This document shows positions 1 to 9,358 of a DNA stretch of 64,000 nucleotides, in pieces. The stretch is from Streptococcus oralis subsp. tigurinus (GTDB lineage: Bacteria > Bacillota > Bacilli > Lactobacillales > Streptococcaceae): NCBI RefSeq assembly GCF_002356415.1, contig NZ_AP018338.1, positions 1,364,001-1,428,000 of the forward strand, given 5' to 3'. The notes beneath the pieces are model-generated. The model saw only the letters and a program-made list of their open reading frames with translations, made no database searches and was not told where the DNA came from. The translations under genes and the position numbers were made by a program. How positions within the stretch are numbered: the first letter of the stretch is position 1; every line of letters starts with the position of its first letter.

Positions 1-202
1 ATACTCTTCGAAAATCTCTTCAAACCATGTTAGATTCGCCTTGCCGTGGATTGGTATGGTTACTGGCTTCATCAGTTCGATCCACAACCTCAAAACAGTG
101 TTTTGAGCTGACTTCGTCAGTTCTATCTACAACCTCAAAGCCGTGCTTTGAGCAGCCTGCGGCTAGCTTCCTAGTTTGCTCTTTGATTTTCATTGAGTAT
201 TA
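1..202. repeat. BOX element (boxA - two boxB - boxC)
   Basis: The left end reads ATACTCTTCGAAAATCTCTT and the right end is the inverse of ATACTCAATGAAAATCAAAG, the conserved termini of pneumococcal BOX elements. Between them lie a GCCTTGCCGT block like the BOXA1R priming site and two boxB-like units built on hairpins around CAAAACAGTGTTTTGAG and CAAAGCCGTGCTTTGAG. The element begins at or before the window edge. Its right end abuts the TAA stop of the oxidoreductase gene on the minus strand. Confidence 0.9.
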
Positions 203-1303
203 TTCGCTTTTTACTCGTTTGACATAGTTTTCAATTGGATAGTTTACTGGGTCCAGAGTCAATTCCTTGTCTTGGATCAGTTGAGCTAAATGATAACCAA
301 TGATAGGGCCGGTTGTGAGGCCTGATGAACCTAGACCACTAGCCGCATAGACACCTGCTAAACCAGGTACTTGCCCAAAGAAAGGTGAGAAATCACGAGT
401 ATAGGCACGGATTCCCACACGCTCAGCTCTGGAAGTCGCTTTAGCTAAGGCTGGATAGTGAGGCAAGGCCGCATCCTCCATTTGTTGGAGCAAGGTTTCA
501 TCTACCGTCAAATCAAATCCCATGTCATTTTCATGAGTAGCGCCTAAGGACAATTTCCCACCTGCAAAAGGAATCAAATCCCACTCCCCTTCTGGCATGA
601 CAACAGGGTATGATTCTAGATCTTCGGAGAGTTGATAATCTCGGAGTTGCCCCTTTTGGGGACGAACATCTACCTCATATCCTAAAGGCTCCAAAATGTC
701 CCCCAACCAAGCTCCTGTCGCCAAAATAACCCGTTCAAACACCTCTTCGCCAATCTGATAGCCGGATGCTAAAGGTATCAGACTCACTTTTTCTTTGACC
801 AACTTGACCTGACTGGCTTCTAGCAAACGAGTCACTAAGAGGTGGCCATCTACTCTCGCCCCACCAGAAGCATAGAGCAGGTGGTCAAATCCCTGCAAAC
901 CAGGAAATAATTCATTAGCTGAGGCTTGGTCCAGAATAGCTAACTGGCCTATCAAGGGAGATTCTTCTCTGCGCTGGAGGGCTAGTTCATAGAGTTCTTC
1001 CAACTTGGATTCGTCCTTTTTCAAGAGAAAAACTCCTGAGCGTTGGTAAAAGTCGATTTCCTGACCAGACTTTTCTAAATCAGCCAACAAATCCATATAA
1101 AAGTCAGCCCCCAAGCGTGCCATCTTGTACCAAGCTTTATTGCGGCGTTTTGAAAACCAAGGACTGATAATTCCTGCTGCAGCCTTGGTTGCCTGACCTT
1201 GACCATGGTCAAAAACGGTCACCTCTAGGTCGCTTTCTTTTGAGAGATAGTAGGCAGCTGTTGCTCCCACAATCCCTGCTCCAATAATGGCAACTTTTTT
1301 CAT
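200..1303 (-). CDS. FAD-dependent amino-acid oxidoreductase (DadA/ThiO-like)
   Basis: A 367-residue cytosolic flavoprotein of the D-amino-acid/glycine oxidase (DAO) family. The N-terminal VAIIGAGIVGATAAYYLS is the FAD-binding Rossmann motif. The C-terminal GVYAASGLGSSGLTTGP segment is the family's second FAD contact. The substrate cannot be read from sequence. I start it at the ATG of MKKVAI, because the upstream in-frame codon is GTG and overlaps the Shine-Dalgarno GAAGG. It lies 16 nt downstream of the Nif3-like gene and is probably the last gene of a trmK-nif3-oxidoreductase operon, as in pneumococcus. Its stop codon touches a BOX element. Confidence 0.85.
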   Translation of the reverse strand: MKKVAIIGAGIVGATAAYYLSKESDLEVTVFDHGQGQATKAAAGIISPWFSKRRNKAWYKMARLGADFYMDLLADLEKSGQEIDFYQRSGVFLLKKDESKLEELYELALQRREESPLIGQLAILDQASANELFPGLQGFDHLLYASGGARVDGHLLVTRLLEASQVKLVKEKVSLIPLASGYQIGEEVFERVILATGAWLGDILEPLGYEVDVRPQKGQLRDYQLSEDLESYPVVMPEGEWDLIPFAGGKLSLGATHENDMGFDLTVDETLLQQMEDAALPHYPALAKATSRAERVGIRAYTRDFSPFFGQVPGLAGVYAASGLGSSGLTTGPIIGYHLAQLIQDKELTLDPVNYPIENYVKRVKSE

Positions 1304-1319
1304 TGTCTTCACCTTCTAA

Positions 1320-2117
1320 CTAGATATGGTGGAAAGGATTAGTTGATGCCTGACTAGGCAAGATATCAATAGTCCAGCCCTTTTCTGACTTCCATTGAGT
1401 AAGTAGTGCTGCGATTCTTTCCACAAAGAGAACTTCAATATAGTGGCCTGGGTCCAATGCCAACAAGCCATCAGACAGCATATCCTGAGCAGTGTGGTAG
1501 TAGATATCACCAGTGATGTAGACATCTGCCCCCTTTGCCAAAGCATCAGGATAGAAAGACTTACCACTACCACCGCAAATGGCAACTCTTGAAATTTCCT
1601 TCTTCAAATCACTCTCTTGATAATGTACCATTCGAAGACTATCTAGACCAAAGACTTGCTTAACATGCTGGGCCAATTCCCCAAATATCTGAGGCCGAAT
1701 ATTTCCAATACGACCAATTCCACGTTCAGGGCCTGTTTCCTGCAGATAAGTCGTCTCCTCAATGCCTAGCATCTGGCAGAACCAGTCATTGAGACCATTT
1801 TCAACGATGTCAATATTGGTATGGCTGACATAAACTGCGATGTCATGCTTGATGAGATCAATGTAAATCTGATTTTGCGGACGGCTAGCAACCAAGTCTT
1901 TGATGGGACGAAAAATCGGCGCGTGCTTGGCGATAATCAAATCCACACCCTTCTCAATGGCTTCAGCCACCGTCTCTTCACGAATATCCAGAGCAACCAT
2001 GACCCTTTGGATATCCTTGTCTAGAGTCCCGATTTGCAGACCACGACTGTCTCCCTCCATAGAAAATTCTTGCGGACAAAAGGCTTCATAACGTTTAATC
2101 ACTTCACTTGCTAGCAT
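1320..2117 (-). CDS. Nif3-like dinuclear metal centre protein
   Basis: A 265-residue member of the Nif3/DUF34 (YqfO) family. Visible hallmarks are the N-terminal GLQIG segment, [10 protein letters not shown] (the metal-binding His loop), YVSHTNID and the C-terminal DPGHYIEV. The family forms toroidal hexamers with a two-metal site. A role as GTP cyclohydrolase-like or metal-handling enzyme has been proposed, but no firm function can be given. Its start overlaps the 3' end of trmK by 14 nt, so the two are translationally coupled. This linkage of nif3 and trmK is common in Firmicutes. Confidence 0.88.
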   Translation of the reverse strand: MLASEVIKRYEAFCPQEFSMEGDSRGLQIGTLDKDIQRVMVALDIREETVAEAIEKGVDLIIAKHAPIFRPIKDLVASRPQNQIYIDLIKHDIAVYVSHTNIDIVENGLNDWFCQMLGIEETTYLQETGPERGIGRIGNIRPQIFGELAQHVKQVFGLDSLRMVHYQESDLKKEISRVAICGGSGKSFYPDALAKGADVYITGDIYYHTAQDMLSDGLLALDPGHYIEVLFVERIAALLTQWKSEKGWTIDILPSQASTNPFHHI

Positions 2118-2781
2118 GGAGAACCTCCTTGATGGCTTGAATTTTATCTGCTAGGACTTGACGTTCCTCCAGATTTTTTTCTGGGATTTGGTTAAGGGCA
2201 AATTCTAGCTTAGTAGCTTCTTTTTGCCATTTTTTGATAAAGACTGGGCTGACTTCTTTGGACAAGAAGGGACCAAAGCGAACATCACTTGCTGATAGCT
2301 TCATTTGTCCCGCTTCCACCACCAAAATCTCGTAGAATTTGCCTGCTTCTTCTAGGATGCTTTCTGCTACGATTTGAAAACCGTGGTCTTGTAGCCAGAT
2401 GCGCAAGTCGTCTTCACGATTATTTGGCTGGAGGATTAAACGTTCTACACTCGCAAGCTTATCCAATCCTTCTTCCAATATCCTAGCAATCAAACGGCCA
2501 CCCATACCTGCAATGGTGATAACCGATACTTGGTCGACATCTTCAAAGGCTGCTAAGCCATTGGCTAAACGAACTTGGATTTTCTCCTTTAGACCGTGAG
2601 CCTCAACATTTTTGACCGCAGACTGATAGGGTCCTTCCACAACCTCACCTGCAATGGCACTTTTAATTTGGCCTCTTTCGACCAAATCGATAGGTAGATA
2701 AGCATGGTCACTCCCCACATCTAGTAAAATCGCCCCCTGTGGCACAAAGGAAGCCACCAATTCTAATCTCTTTGAAATCAT
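2104..2781 (-). CDS. trmK: tRNA (adenine(22)-N1)-methyltransferase TrmK
   Basis: A 225-residue class I SAM-dependent methyltransferase. The SAM-binding motif [13 protein letters not shown] lies near residues 19-31 and [15 protein letters not shown] near residue 90, followed by [11 protein letters not shown]. These match the TrmK/YqfN family, which methylates A22 of tRNAs carrying a purine at that position. A C-terminal helical stretch follows. It is the first gene of the operon with the Nif3-like protein. A hairpin terminator lies upstream, between it and the IS200 element. Confidence 0.88.
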   Translation of the reverse strand: MISKRLELVASFVPQGAILLDVGSDHAYLPIDLVERGQIKSAIAGEVVEGPYQSAVKNVEAHGLKEKIQVRLANGLAAFEDVDQVSVITIAGMGGRLIARILEEGLDKLASVERLILQPNNREDDLRIWLQDHGFQIVAESILEEAGKFYEILVVEAGQMKLSASDVRFGPFLSKEVSPVFIKKWQKEATKLEFALNQIPEKNLEERQVLADKIQAIKEVLHASK

Positions 2782-2850
2782 CTTCTCTCACTTTCCAAAA
2801 CTCTATTACCTCTTATTATACCACATTTCAGCTAGCAATCTTGCACCTAA

Positions 2851-2880
2851 AAAGACCGCAATCCACAGATTGCAGTCTTT
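2851..2880 (-). terminator. Hairpin terminator, probably for the P-type ATPase gene
   Basis: AAAGACCGCAAT pairs with ATTGCAGTCTTT (one mismatch), and a T-rich run follows on the minus strand (GGTCTTTTTAGG). No minus-strand gene other than the P-type ATPase lies just upstream on that strand. The terminator is now separated from the ATPase stop by the IS200 element, so the insertion appears to have split gene and terminator. Confidence 0.6.
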
Positions 2881-2887
2881 CTTTATT

Positions 2888-3640
2888 ATGTGACTACTAG
2901 TCCGTCTCGCTCCGCAAGGTGCGAGACAAATAAACCACCCGCTATGCGGGTGCGCATCGAAGGTTATACCAAAAAACTCCAAACGCGATACAATAAAGGT
3001 GTTCAAGCCAATTGTAAAGCGAAAGGAGAAAAATATGGCACAAAAGGCACATAGTTTATCACACACAAAGTGGATGTGTAAATATCACATTGTGTTCACC
3101 CCTAAGTATAGACGAAAAGTAATTTATAATCAATATCGAAGCAGTTTGGGAGAAATATTCCATCGATTATGTAGTTATAAAGGTGTTGAGATTATCGAAG
3201 GTCACTTAATGCCAGACCATGTACATATGTTAGTCAGTATTCCACCGAGGATAAGTGTTTCAAGTTTCATGGGGTATTTAAAAGGTAAAAGTGCACTCAT
3301 GATGTTTGACAAACACGCCAACCTCAAGTACAAGTTTGGGAATCGGCATTTCTGGGCAGAAGGTTATTATGTAAGTACAGTAGGGCTTAATGAAGCCACA
3401 ATTAAGAAATATATTCAAGAACAGGAAAAGCATGATATAGCACTAGATAAATTAAGTGTAAAAGAATATGAGGATCCCTTTAGGGATAGTGGTAAGTAGT
3501 ACCAAGGTCTCTTTAAGAGGCAAGTGACGAGTCAAGAGCAATGAGGCTTGAACAACGTGAAAGCCAGCGTCTTTAGGCGCTGGCTGGTGATTTGGGCTTA
3601 TAGCCCTGGTGCAAACCACCCGTTAGACGGGTGGTTATGA
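2888..3640 (+). mobile_element. IS200-type insertion sequence (IS200/IS605 family)
   Basis: A single Y1-transposase gene is flanked by subterminal hairpins instead of terminal inverted repeats. The left hairpin CACCCGC-TAT-GCGGGTG is at 2936-2952, with a second stem GTCTCGC/GCGAGAC at 2904-2927. The right hairpin AACCACCCGT-TAG-ACGGGTGGTT is at 3614-3636. An internal stem with AGCCAGCG/CGCTGGCT arms lies near 3570. Exact cleavage points cannot be fixed by eye, so the ends are approximate. There is no tnpB, as expected for IS200. Confidence 0.85.
3035..3499 (+). CDS. tnpA: IS200 family Y1 transposase TnpA
   Basis: A 154-residue, apparently complete HUH/Y1 transposase that would catalyse single-strand 'peel and paste' transposition. 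The metal-binding HUH motif is visible in MPDHVHMLV (about residues 60-68). The catalytic tyrosine is probably in IKKYIQEQ near the C terminus. The N terminus SHTKWMCKYHIVFTPKYRR is typical of the family. The start is the ATG preceded by GAAAGGAGAAA. The length is normal, so the copy could be active. Confidence 0.93.
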   Translation: MAQKAHSLSHTKWMCKYHIVFTPKYRRKVIYNQYRSSLGEIFHRLCSYKGVEIIEGHLMPDHVHMLVSIPPRISVSSFMGYLKGKSALMMFDKHANLKYKFGNRHFWAEGYYVSTVGLNEATIKKYIQEQEKHDIALDKLSVKEYEDPFRDSGK

Positions 3641-5986
3641 TTTTCTGGCTTGGTAACGACTGGTTAGAATGAAAATCACTGTAAATACCAGCATCATGGC
3701 CCCATAAACAGGCAACGTTTGTCCAGTCAAGGTTGAAATCTCAAGCAGTTTTTGAATCCGTGGGAAGAGAGCTGTTGCTAGGAAACCTCCTACAGACCAA
3801 ACAACCAAGAGAACACGCCAGAGGGTAAATGGCATGCAGGCTCTAAATACGGATAAGAAACCAATTGATCCAAGTAGATAATAGAGTAGGGTTGAGATTT
3901 CTATCTCAGACCAACCTTGACTACTTCCAAATATTTTCACAAAAAGAACGCTGAAGACGACCATAAGAGCACTTGGTAGGGCACGAAGCATGGATTTTCT
4001 GAGGAAGTTTGGTTCAACAGGCTTGATATTTCGCTCAAAAGTCAGAACGAATGGTGGGAAACCTTCCACAAACTGGTCAATCATGGTAATCTGGATCGGA
4101 ATGAAAGGGAAAATCAAAATCCACTCAGACCGCCCTAGTAAAACACTAGCAATACAAATCACCGCAAGCAAGAAGGAATAAATCGTCTTAATCAAGAAAA
4201 TCGGTGCGATGTGGGCGATGTTATTGACCACACGACGACCTTCAAAGAGAATCTCAGGAACATCATTAAAGTCTGAGTTCAAAAGAACCAGATTGGCAAT
4301 CTGACGAGTCGCCGGATCTCCCTCCGCCATTACAATCGAACAATCTGCTTCACGAAGAGCCAGAATATCATTGACTCCGTCCCCTGTCATGGCCGTTGTA
4401 TGCCCTGCTTTTTTCAGCGTTTGGATGATGAGTTTCTTTTGATGAGGGGAAACACGTCCGAAAATAGCTGTCTCTTCAGCCATGGCAATCAATTCCTCAT
4501 CCGTGATTTTTGAACAATCTACATAGCTGTGATAGTCTGCAAAACCAGCCTTCTGGGCAATGCTGGAAACCGTGACTGGATTATCACCAGAGATAATCTT
4601 GAGGCCTACTTCCTGGGAACGAAGATAGTCTAGGGTCTCAGCCGCTCCTTCTCGAATCGGATCCAAGATCTCCAGCAGTGCCAAGGCTTGAATATCAGAT
4701 GGTTTCTGGGGCTTGTGATGGTCTAGTTTTTCCTGACTGAGAGCCAAGACTAAGACACGTGACCCTCTCTCCAAGGCCTCTCTGGCTTCAGGGACTTCAG
4801 AGTCCAACAACATCTCAGGTGCCCCTAAAAAAACCGTCCCCAAACCTTCTAACTCCATAGCTCCCCACTTACGGTCGCTTGAGAAAGGAAGATTCGAAAT
4901 CATAGGGTAAGCAACCTTTCCTTGGAAACGCTGGCGAATAGCCTGAGCTGTTGGATTTTTATCCTCACTATGAGCTATGTAGCTGGTCAGAATGTTAGTA
5001 ATAGCCTCATCACCATAAGTTTCCGTCAGAGGAAGAACCGCCTCCACCTGCATCTTTCCTTGGGTGATGGTGCCCGTTTTGTCCAGACAGAGCATATCCA
5101 CGCGCGCCAAGGTCTCGACAGAGTACATCTCCTGCACCAAGACCTTTTTCAAGCCCAGCTTAATCACCGCAGTCAAGAGCGAAGTAATGGTCAAAAGGGC
5201 GATTCCCTTAGGCAACATTCCCAAAAGGGCAGTCGATGAATTTACAACAGATGACTTGAGGGGCAAACCCTTTAAAATCAAGGCTTCTAACAAGAGAGCT
5301 AGACCAAAGGGAATGATAATCTTCCCAGTAAAACCGGCTAGCTTGTCTAGCGATTTCATGATACGGGAGTTGATTGGTTTCACTGTCTTAGCTTCCAGCA
5401 TGAGTTTGGCAGCATAGTTTTCTGTCCCGACATGGTGGACTTGAGCCAAAACTGCGCCACTGGCTAGGAAACTCCCTGATAAAAGCAAGGCATCCACTTC
5501 CTTTTGCACCAAATCACTCTCACCCGTCAACATGGCTTCATTGACTTCCGCAAAGCCTTCCAGAACCAAGGCATCACTAGGAATCTGCTCCCCAGCAGAC
5601 AAACGAATAACGTCTCCTAGCACCAATTCTTCCGGATTAAGAGCGACTTCTTGACCATCACGAATGGTTTTGACCTTTTCCTTGGTCATGAGATTGAGCT
5701 TGTCCACCATGTGTTTGGCCCGTAGCTCGGTCACAATTCCAGAAAAAGCATTAAAGCAGATAACAGCAAAGAAGACCAGATTGCTCCAAGCCTGCACAAA
5801 GGCCAGCGCTAGGGCAATAACAAAGTTCAACGCGTTAAAAAGTGTAAAAACATTTCGTTTGATGATTTGCCAAGTACTGGTACTGGCCGAAGCGGTAAAG
5901 TCATTGACCAAACCTTGAGCCTGTCTTTCCTTGACTTCTCTTTGGGTTAATCCCATTATCTTATTTTTATCCATAAATTCTATCAT
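3635..5986 (-). CDS. P-type cation-transporting ATPase (E1-E2 family)
   Basis: A membrane ion pump of about 783 residues. The catalytic set is complete: TGES in the actuator domain (AMLTGESDL), the phosphorylated Asp in LCLDKTGTITQG, and the hinge TGDGVNDILALREAD. The fourth-helix motif reads MLPKGIALLT where CtpE-like calcium pumps have PEGL, so ion specificity is uncertain. About ten membrane segments are expected: two pairs before the P-domain and six C-terminal. The start could also be the ATG at 5974 (MDKNK). The last codons SerTer coincide with the right-end hairpin of the IS200 element, so the native C-terminal end may have been altered. Confidence 0.88.
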   Translation of the reverse strand: MIEFMDKNKIMGLTQREVKERQAQGLVNDFTASASTSTWQIIKRNVFTLFNALNFVIALALAFVQAWSNLVFFAVICFNAFSGIVTELRAKHMVDKLNLMTKEKVKTIRDGQEVALNPEELVLGDVIRLSAGEQIPSDALVLEGFAEVNEAMLTGESDLVQKEVDALLLSGSFLASGAVLAQVHHVGTENYAAKLMLEAKTVKPINSRIMKSLDKLAGFTGKIIIPFGLALLLEALILKGLPLKSSVVNSSTALLGMLPKGIALLTITSLLTAVIKLGLKKVLVQEMYSVETLARVDMLCLDKTGTITQGKMQVEAVLPLTETYGDEAITNILTSYIAHSEDKNPTAQAIRQRFQGKVAYPMISNLPFSSDRKWGAMELEGLGTVFLGAPEMLLDSEVPEAREALERGSRVLVLALSQEKLDHHKPQKPSDIQALALLEILDPIREGAAETLDYLRSQEVGLKIISGDNPVTVSSIAQKAGFADYHSYVDCSKITDEELIAMAEETAIFGRVSPHQKKLIIQTLKKAGHTTAMTGDGVNDILALREADCSIVMAEGDPATRQIANLVLLNSDFNDVPEILFEGRRVVNNIAHIAPIFLIKTIYSFLLAVICIASVLLGRSEWILIFPFIPIQITMIDQFVEGFPPFVLTFERNIKPVEPNFLRKSMLRALPSALMVVFSVLFVKIFGSSQGWSEIEISTLLYYLLGSIGFLSVFRACMPFTLWRVLLVVWSVGGFLATALFPRIQKLLEISTLTGQTLPVYGAMMLVFTVIFILTSRYQARKS

Positions 5987-6047
5987 ATCATTTTTTTAAA
6001 AAGAATTCTAATCTAATCTAAAACTGTTGGCTGACAACTGAAAAAGT

Positions 6048-6076
6048 TTGCCAGTAATCTTTTGATAAGGTATAAT
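6048..6076 (+). promoter_or_regulatory. Promoter of the acyltransferase gene
   Basis: The -35 box TTGCCA (6048-6053) and the -10 box TATAAT (6071-6076) are separated by exactly 17 nt. They lie about 30 nt before a strong ribosome-binding site (GAAGGAG) and the start of the gene. Confidence 0.8.
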
Positions 6077-6106
6077 AATAAAAGCAATACAATCGAAGGA
6101 GATCTC

Positions 6107-6856
6107 ATGTTTTATACTTATTTGCGTGGACTAGTCATGCTAATCTTGTGGTCTATCAATGGCAATGCCCACTATCACAATACTGATAAAATTCCTAGTC
6201 GAGACGAAAACTATATCCTCGTTGCACCTCACCGTACCTGGTGGGATCCTGTTTACATGGCCTTTGCAACCAAACCAAAACAGTTCATCTTTATGGCAAA
6301 AAAAGAACTGTTTAACAACCGCATCTTTGGCTGGTGGATCCGTATGTGTGGTGCCTTTCCTATCGACCGGGAAAAACCTAATGCCTCTGCCATCAAGTAC
6401 CCTATCAACGTCCTCAAAAAAAGCGACCGCTCTCTCATCATGTTCCCAAGCGGGAGCCGTCACTCAAACGATGTCAAAGGGGGCGTAGCCTTGATTGCCA
6501 AAATGGCCAAGGTCCGTATCATGCCTGTCACCTACACAGGGCCCATGACCTTGAAAGGCTTGGTTAGCCGTGAACGTGTCGATATGAACTTTGGAAATCC
6601 TATCGATATCTCAGACATCAAGAAGATGAATGATGAAGGAATCGAAATGGTTGCAGATCGTATCCAAGCAGAATTCCAACGTTTGGATGAAGAAACCAAA
6701 CAATGGCACAACGATAAAAAACCAAACCCACTCTGGTGGTTTGTCCGAATCCCAGCCCTCATCCTTGCTGTGATTGTTGGTATCCTAACGATTATCTTTA
6801 CCTTCATCGCAAGCTTTATCTGGAATCCAGATAAGAAGAGAGAGAAACTTGGTTAA
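6107..6856 (+). CDS. Lysophospholipid acyltransferase family protein (PlsC-like)
   Basis: A 249-residue membrane-associated acyltransferase. The catalytic HX4D motif is in VAPHRTWWDP, followed by the block GAFPIDREKP and the FPSGSRH block that corresponds to the FPEGTRS substrate site of 1-acyl-glycerol-3-phosphate acyltransferases. A hydrophobic C-terminal helix (IPALILAVIVGILTIIF) anchors it. The start is the ATG after GAAGGAGATCTC, not the upstream in-frame codons. It is monocistronic, on the opposite strand to its neighbours, with its own promoter and terminator. The exact acyl acceptor is inferred from the family. Confidence 0.85.
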   Translation: MFYTYLRGLVMLILWSINGNAHYHNTDKIPSRDENYILVAPHRTWWDPVYMAFATKPKQFIFMAKKELFNNRIFGWWIRMCGAFPIDREKPNASAIKYPINVLKKSDRSLIMFPSGSRHSNDVKGGVALIAKMAKVRIMPVTYTGPMTLKGLVSRERVDMNFGNPIDISDIKKMNDEGIEMVADRIQAEFQRLDEETKQWHNDKKPNPLWWFVRIPALILAVIVGILTIIFTFIASFIWNPDKKREKLG

Positions 6857-6863
6857 AAAATAC

Positions 6864-6895
6864 AATTATCCCTTGGAAAAAGCCAAGGGATAATT
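6864..6895 (+). terminator. Terminator after the acyltransferase gene
   Basis: AATTATCCCTTGG pairs perfectly (13 bp) with CCAAGGGATAATT and is followed by TCTTTTATTT. It lies between convergent genes and could also act for the iron operon on the minus strand. Confidence 0.85.
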
Positions 6896-6898
6896 CTT

Positions 6899-7591
6899 TT
6901 ATTTGATTTTCCATTTTGGGGACAACCAGTTGGAAAAGGCTAGAAATCGCTCAGCCACTTGCTCATGATGCCCATAGGTATCAAAGACAAACTGACCAGT
7001 CGGATAACGTTTCTGAAGACTGGTATGGATCTGCTCAGCATAGACTGGTGCTTGAGCCAAGCGATTGGTATGATGGGCTCCTTCTGTTTGACCATTCTGT
7101 AAATACAACAAACAGTCCAGATTCTTCAACTGTTGTTCCTTGCAGTAAGTCGTAAAATCAGGATACCAAAAGGAACCGCAGATAGAGAAGATACAGGAGA
7201 CCTTGTCAAAGCTGAATAGACTGTAGACTGCCGCCAGTCCACCTAATGAGTATCCTCCATAGGCAAGGCGATTTTTGTCCAGGCGATAAAGCGACTGCAA
7301 CTTGTCTAAAAGACCTCCAAATAAATGACTATGATAGGCATTTGCCTGACCGCCAAAATCTGGAGCTCCCTCTCTCAGAGCAGCTGCCTTCCATGGAGTG
7401 TAGTCGTTTAGGCGATTTTCAGAAGTCAAACCCACTAAAATCACAGATTCTGAAAGGGAAGATAGAAAATCCAAGTTTCCATCATTCAAGAGAATAGCTG
7501 GATAGGTTTGATTGGGGTCATAGGTCGAAGGAAGACTGACCTTGACTTGGATCCCTTCCCAATCAAACTCATTATTTATTGATAAAGTCAT
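6899..7591 (-). CDS. Alpha/beta-hydrolase, siderophore-esterase-like
   Basis: A 230-residue esterase of the Fes/IroE/BesA-like (esterase D) type. The nucleophile elbow is YGGYSLGGLAAVYSL (Ser in GYSLGG), a core strand reads YPAILLNDGN, and a C-terminal His occurs in DTYGHHEQVAERF. The start chosen (MTLSINN) overlaps the 3' end of the binding-protein gene by 20 nt, indicating coupling. As the last gene of a siderophore-type ABC operon, it probably hydrolyses imported ferric-siderophore esters in the cytoplasm (no signal peptide). That role is inferred from family and context. Confidence 0.75.
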   Translation of the reverse strand: MTLSINNEFDWEGIQVKVSLPSTYDPNQTYPAILLNDGNLDFLSSLSESVILVGLTSENRLNDYTPWKAAALREGAPDFGGQANAYHSHLFGGLLDKLQSLYRLDKNRLAYGGYSLGGLAAVYSLFSFDKVSCIFSICGSFWYPDFTTYCKEQQLKNLDCLLYLQNGQTEGAHHTNRLAQAPVYAEQIHTSLQKRYPTGQFVFDTYGHHEQVAERFLAFSNWLSPKWKIK

Positions 7592-8582
7592 TGATTTTCT
7601 CAAGGGAATCAATCACTGCTGGACCATAATCCATCAACTCATCGTAAGAGATGGTCATGATTTTTTGATTCTTAATTGCAGGAACGTTTTCCAAAACTTC
7701 ATTTGCTTTCATCAACTCTACTGCGTTGGCATCCAATTTTTTATTACGGTCGCTGGTTACATAGATAATCAACTCAGGATCCATTGACACGAGATTTTCC
7801 AAGGTCAAGCCTGATGTTCCCGTTGCAACGTTGGTATAACCAAGTTGATTCAACAAGCTCTCTTGCAAAGCAGACTTGTAAGCACCGAAGGTTTCGTCAT
7901 TATAAGCAACCATAATCAAAGCCTTTTTCTTTTCACCTTGGCTTGCTGGGTTTGATTTCTTAACAGCATCAATTTTAGCTTGTAATTGAGCTGCATATTC
8001 ATTGGCCTTGTCCTGCACATTAAAAATCATTCCAAGATTTTTGACATCTTCTACAATATTTCCCAAATCTTGCTGAATCGTTGAGAGAGAGGCTTTTTGT
8101 GTATAGACTGGGATTTTGTTTTCATTCCAAGTGCTAACTGTCCCCAAAGATTTTTCAGAAAACATCATGTTTCGACCCATCACAGCATCTGGCTCATATG
8201 AAAGGACTGTCTCTTGAGAGACTGTTTTTTTATCCCCAATTTGAGGAATCGTCGCAATCGCGTCCTTGTATTTGTCCGTCACAGCATTATCAGGGTTAAG
8301 CATGCCAACAATTTTATCCTTCAAGCCTAGCTCCAATAAGATTTCAGTGGTTGACAGATTGTTGGTGATAACTTTTTCAGGTGCCTTCTCAAAAACTTGT
8401 TCGACTTCGTTTCCCTTAGCATCATAGGTCTTGACCGTGAGTGGATAAGTCGTCTCTGCGCTTGCCTTTTGACTTGTTTCTGTGCTAGATTGTGTGGTTG
8501 CTTTTTCTGTAGTAGTATTGCCACAAGCTGCCATGGTTAGGGTAGCTACTGTTACGAGTAAAATGCTTAGTGTTTTTTTCAT
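7572..8582 (-). CDS. Iron-siderophore ABC transporter, substrate-binding lipoprotein
   Basis: A 336-residue lipoprotein. The signal peptide ends in the lipobox LTMAACG, with Cys19 as the lipidation site, followed by a Thr/Ser/Gln-rich linker. The mature part is a periplasmic-binding-protein type III fold (FecB/FepB/FatB-like): AEKVITNNLSTTEILLELGL-like opening, EPDAVMGRNMM, and a long helix rich in Lys/Ala. Which siderophore is bound cannot be read. It follows the permease and ATPase genes in the same operon, with a 19 nt gap to the ATPase gene. Confidence 0.87.
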   Translation of the reverse strand: MKKTLSILLVTVATLTMAACGNTTTEKATTQSSTETSQKASAETTYPLTVKTYDAKGNEVEQVFEKAPEKVITNNLSTTEILLELGLKDKIVGMLNPDNAVTDKYKDAIATIPQIGDKKTVSQETVLSYEPDAVMGRNMMFSEKSLGTVSTWNENKIPVYTQKASLSTIQQDLGNIVEDVKNLGMIFNVQDKANEYAAQLQAKIDAVKKSNPASQGEKKKALIMVAYNDETFGAYKSALQESLLNQLGYTNVATGTSGLTLENLVSMDPELIIYVTSDRNKKLDANAVELMKANEVLENVPAIKNQKIMTISYDELMDYGPAVIDSLEKINDFINK

Positions 8583-8601
8583 CTTGTTTTCCTTTTCATT
8601 C

Positions 8602-9357
8602 TTATAAATAGTGAATCATAGCTTGCTGATCCTCGGTCCAAGTAACCTGACTTTGAACTCCGTATACAGTTTGCAATGACTCAGGGGTGATGGTCTCCTT
8701 TGGAGTTCCCTGATAAAGGATTTCCCCCTCTTTCATCAGATAGAGATAATCCGAATAGCGACAAGCAAGTTGAATATCATGTAGGACAGCTAAAACATTG
8801 ATATTGAGATTTTTCACAATAGCTAACAAGTCTAGCTGATACTTGATATCCAAGTGATTGGTAGGTTCATCCAGGAGCAAGAGAGTCGGTTCTTGCGCCA
8901 AGGCGCGTGCTAATAAGGCTCGTTGTTTCTCCCCCCCTGACAGAGACGAATAGAGACGAGTTTTCTTCTCAAGCATATCCACCTTGACGAGAGCATCTTG
9001 AACGAGGGCATAATCCCTTTCCTTTTCCTTCTGTAAAAAAGAGAGGTGAGGCGTTCTTCCCAGCAAGACGATTTCCTCAACTGTACAATCAAACTGCAAT
9101 TGATTAAACTGGGTAACAACTGCCATTTGCTTGGCTGTTTCTTTGAGTGACCAATGCTCCAGTGGCTTTCCATCTAGGCTTATCAAGCCTTTGTCTGCCT
9201 TTTCCTGACGATAGAGGAGTTTAAGCAGGCTAGTTTTTCCACTTCCATTTGGTCCTAGTATCGTGTGAAATTGATGCCCCTCAACCTTAAGAGAAACTCC
9301 TTTGAGAATTTTTTTCTCTCCTATTCCAAAATGGATATCCTGACAAATCAAGTCCAT
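8602..9357 (-). CDS. Iron-siderophore ABC transporter ATPase (FecE/FepC-like)
   Basis: A 251-residue ABC ATPase. Walker A is GPNGSGKTSLLKLL, the Q-loop is in AVVTQFNQLQF, the signature is YSSLSGGEKQRALLARAL, Walker B is LLLLDEPTNHLD and the switch His is in VLAVLHDIQLA. The spacing and NHLD motif are those of iron/B12 importers. It drives uptake through the adjacent FecCD-type permease, with which its start is almost contiguous (1 nt gap). Confidence 0.9.
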   Translation of the reverse strand: MDLICQDIHFGIGEKKILKGVSLKVEGHQFHTILGPNGSGKTSLLKLLYRQEKADKGLISLDGKPLEHWSLKETAKQMAVVTQFNQLQFDCTVEEIVLLGRTPHLSFLQKEKERDYALVQDALVKVDMLEKKTRLYSSLSGGEKQRALLARALAQEPTLLLLDEPTNHLDIKYQLDLLAIVKNLNINVLAVLHDIQLACRYSDYLYLMKEGEILYQGTPKETITPESLQTVYGVQSQVTWTEDQQAMIHYL

Positions 9358-9358
9358 A

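Noticed and set aside
27..227. A 66-codon plus-strand ORF at the left edge
   Set aside because: It lies within the BOX element and its repeats explain the open frame; there is no ribosome-binding site.
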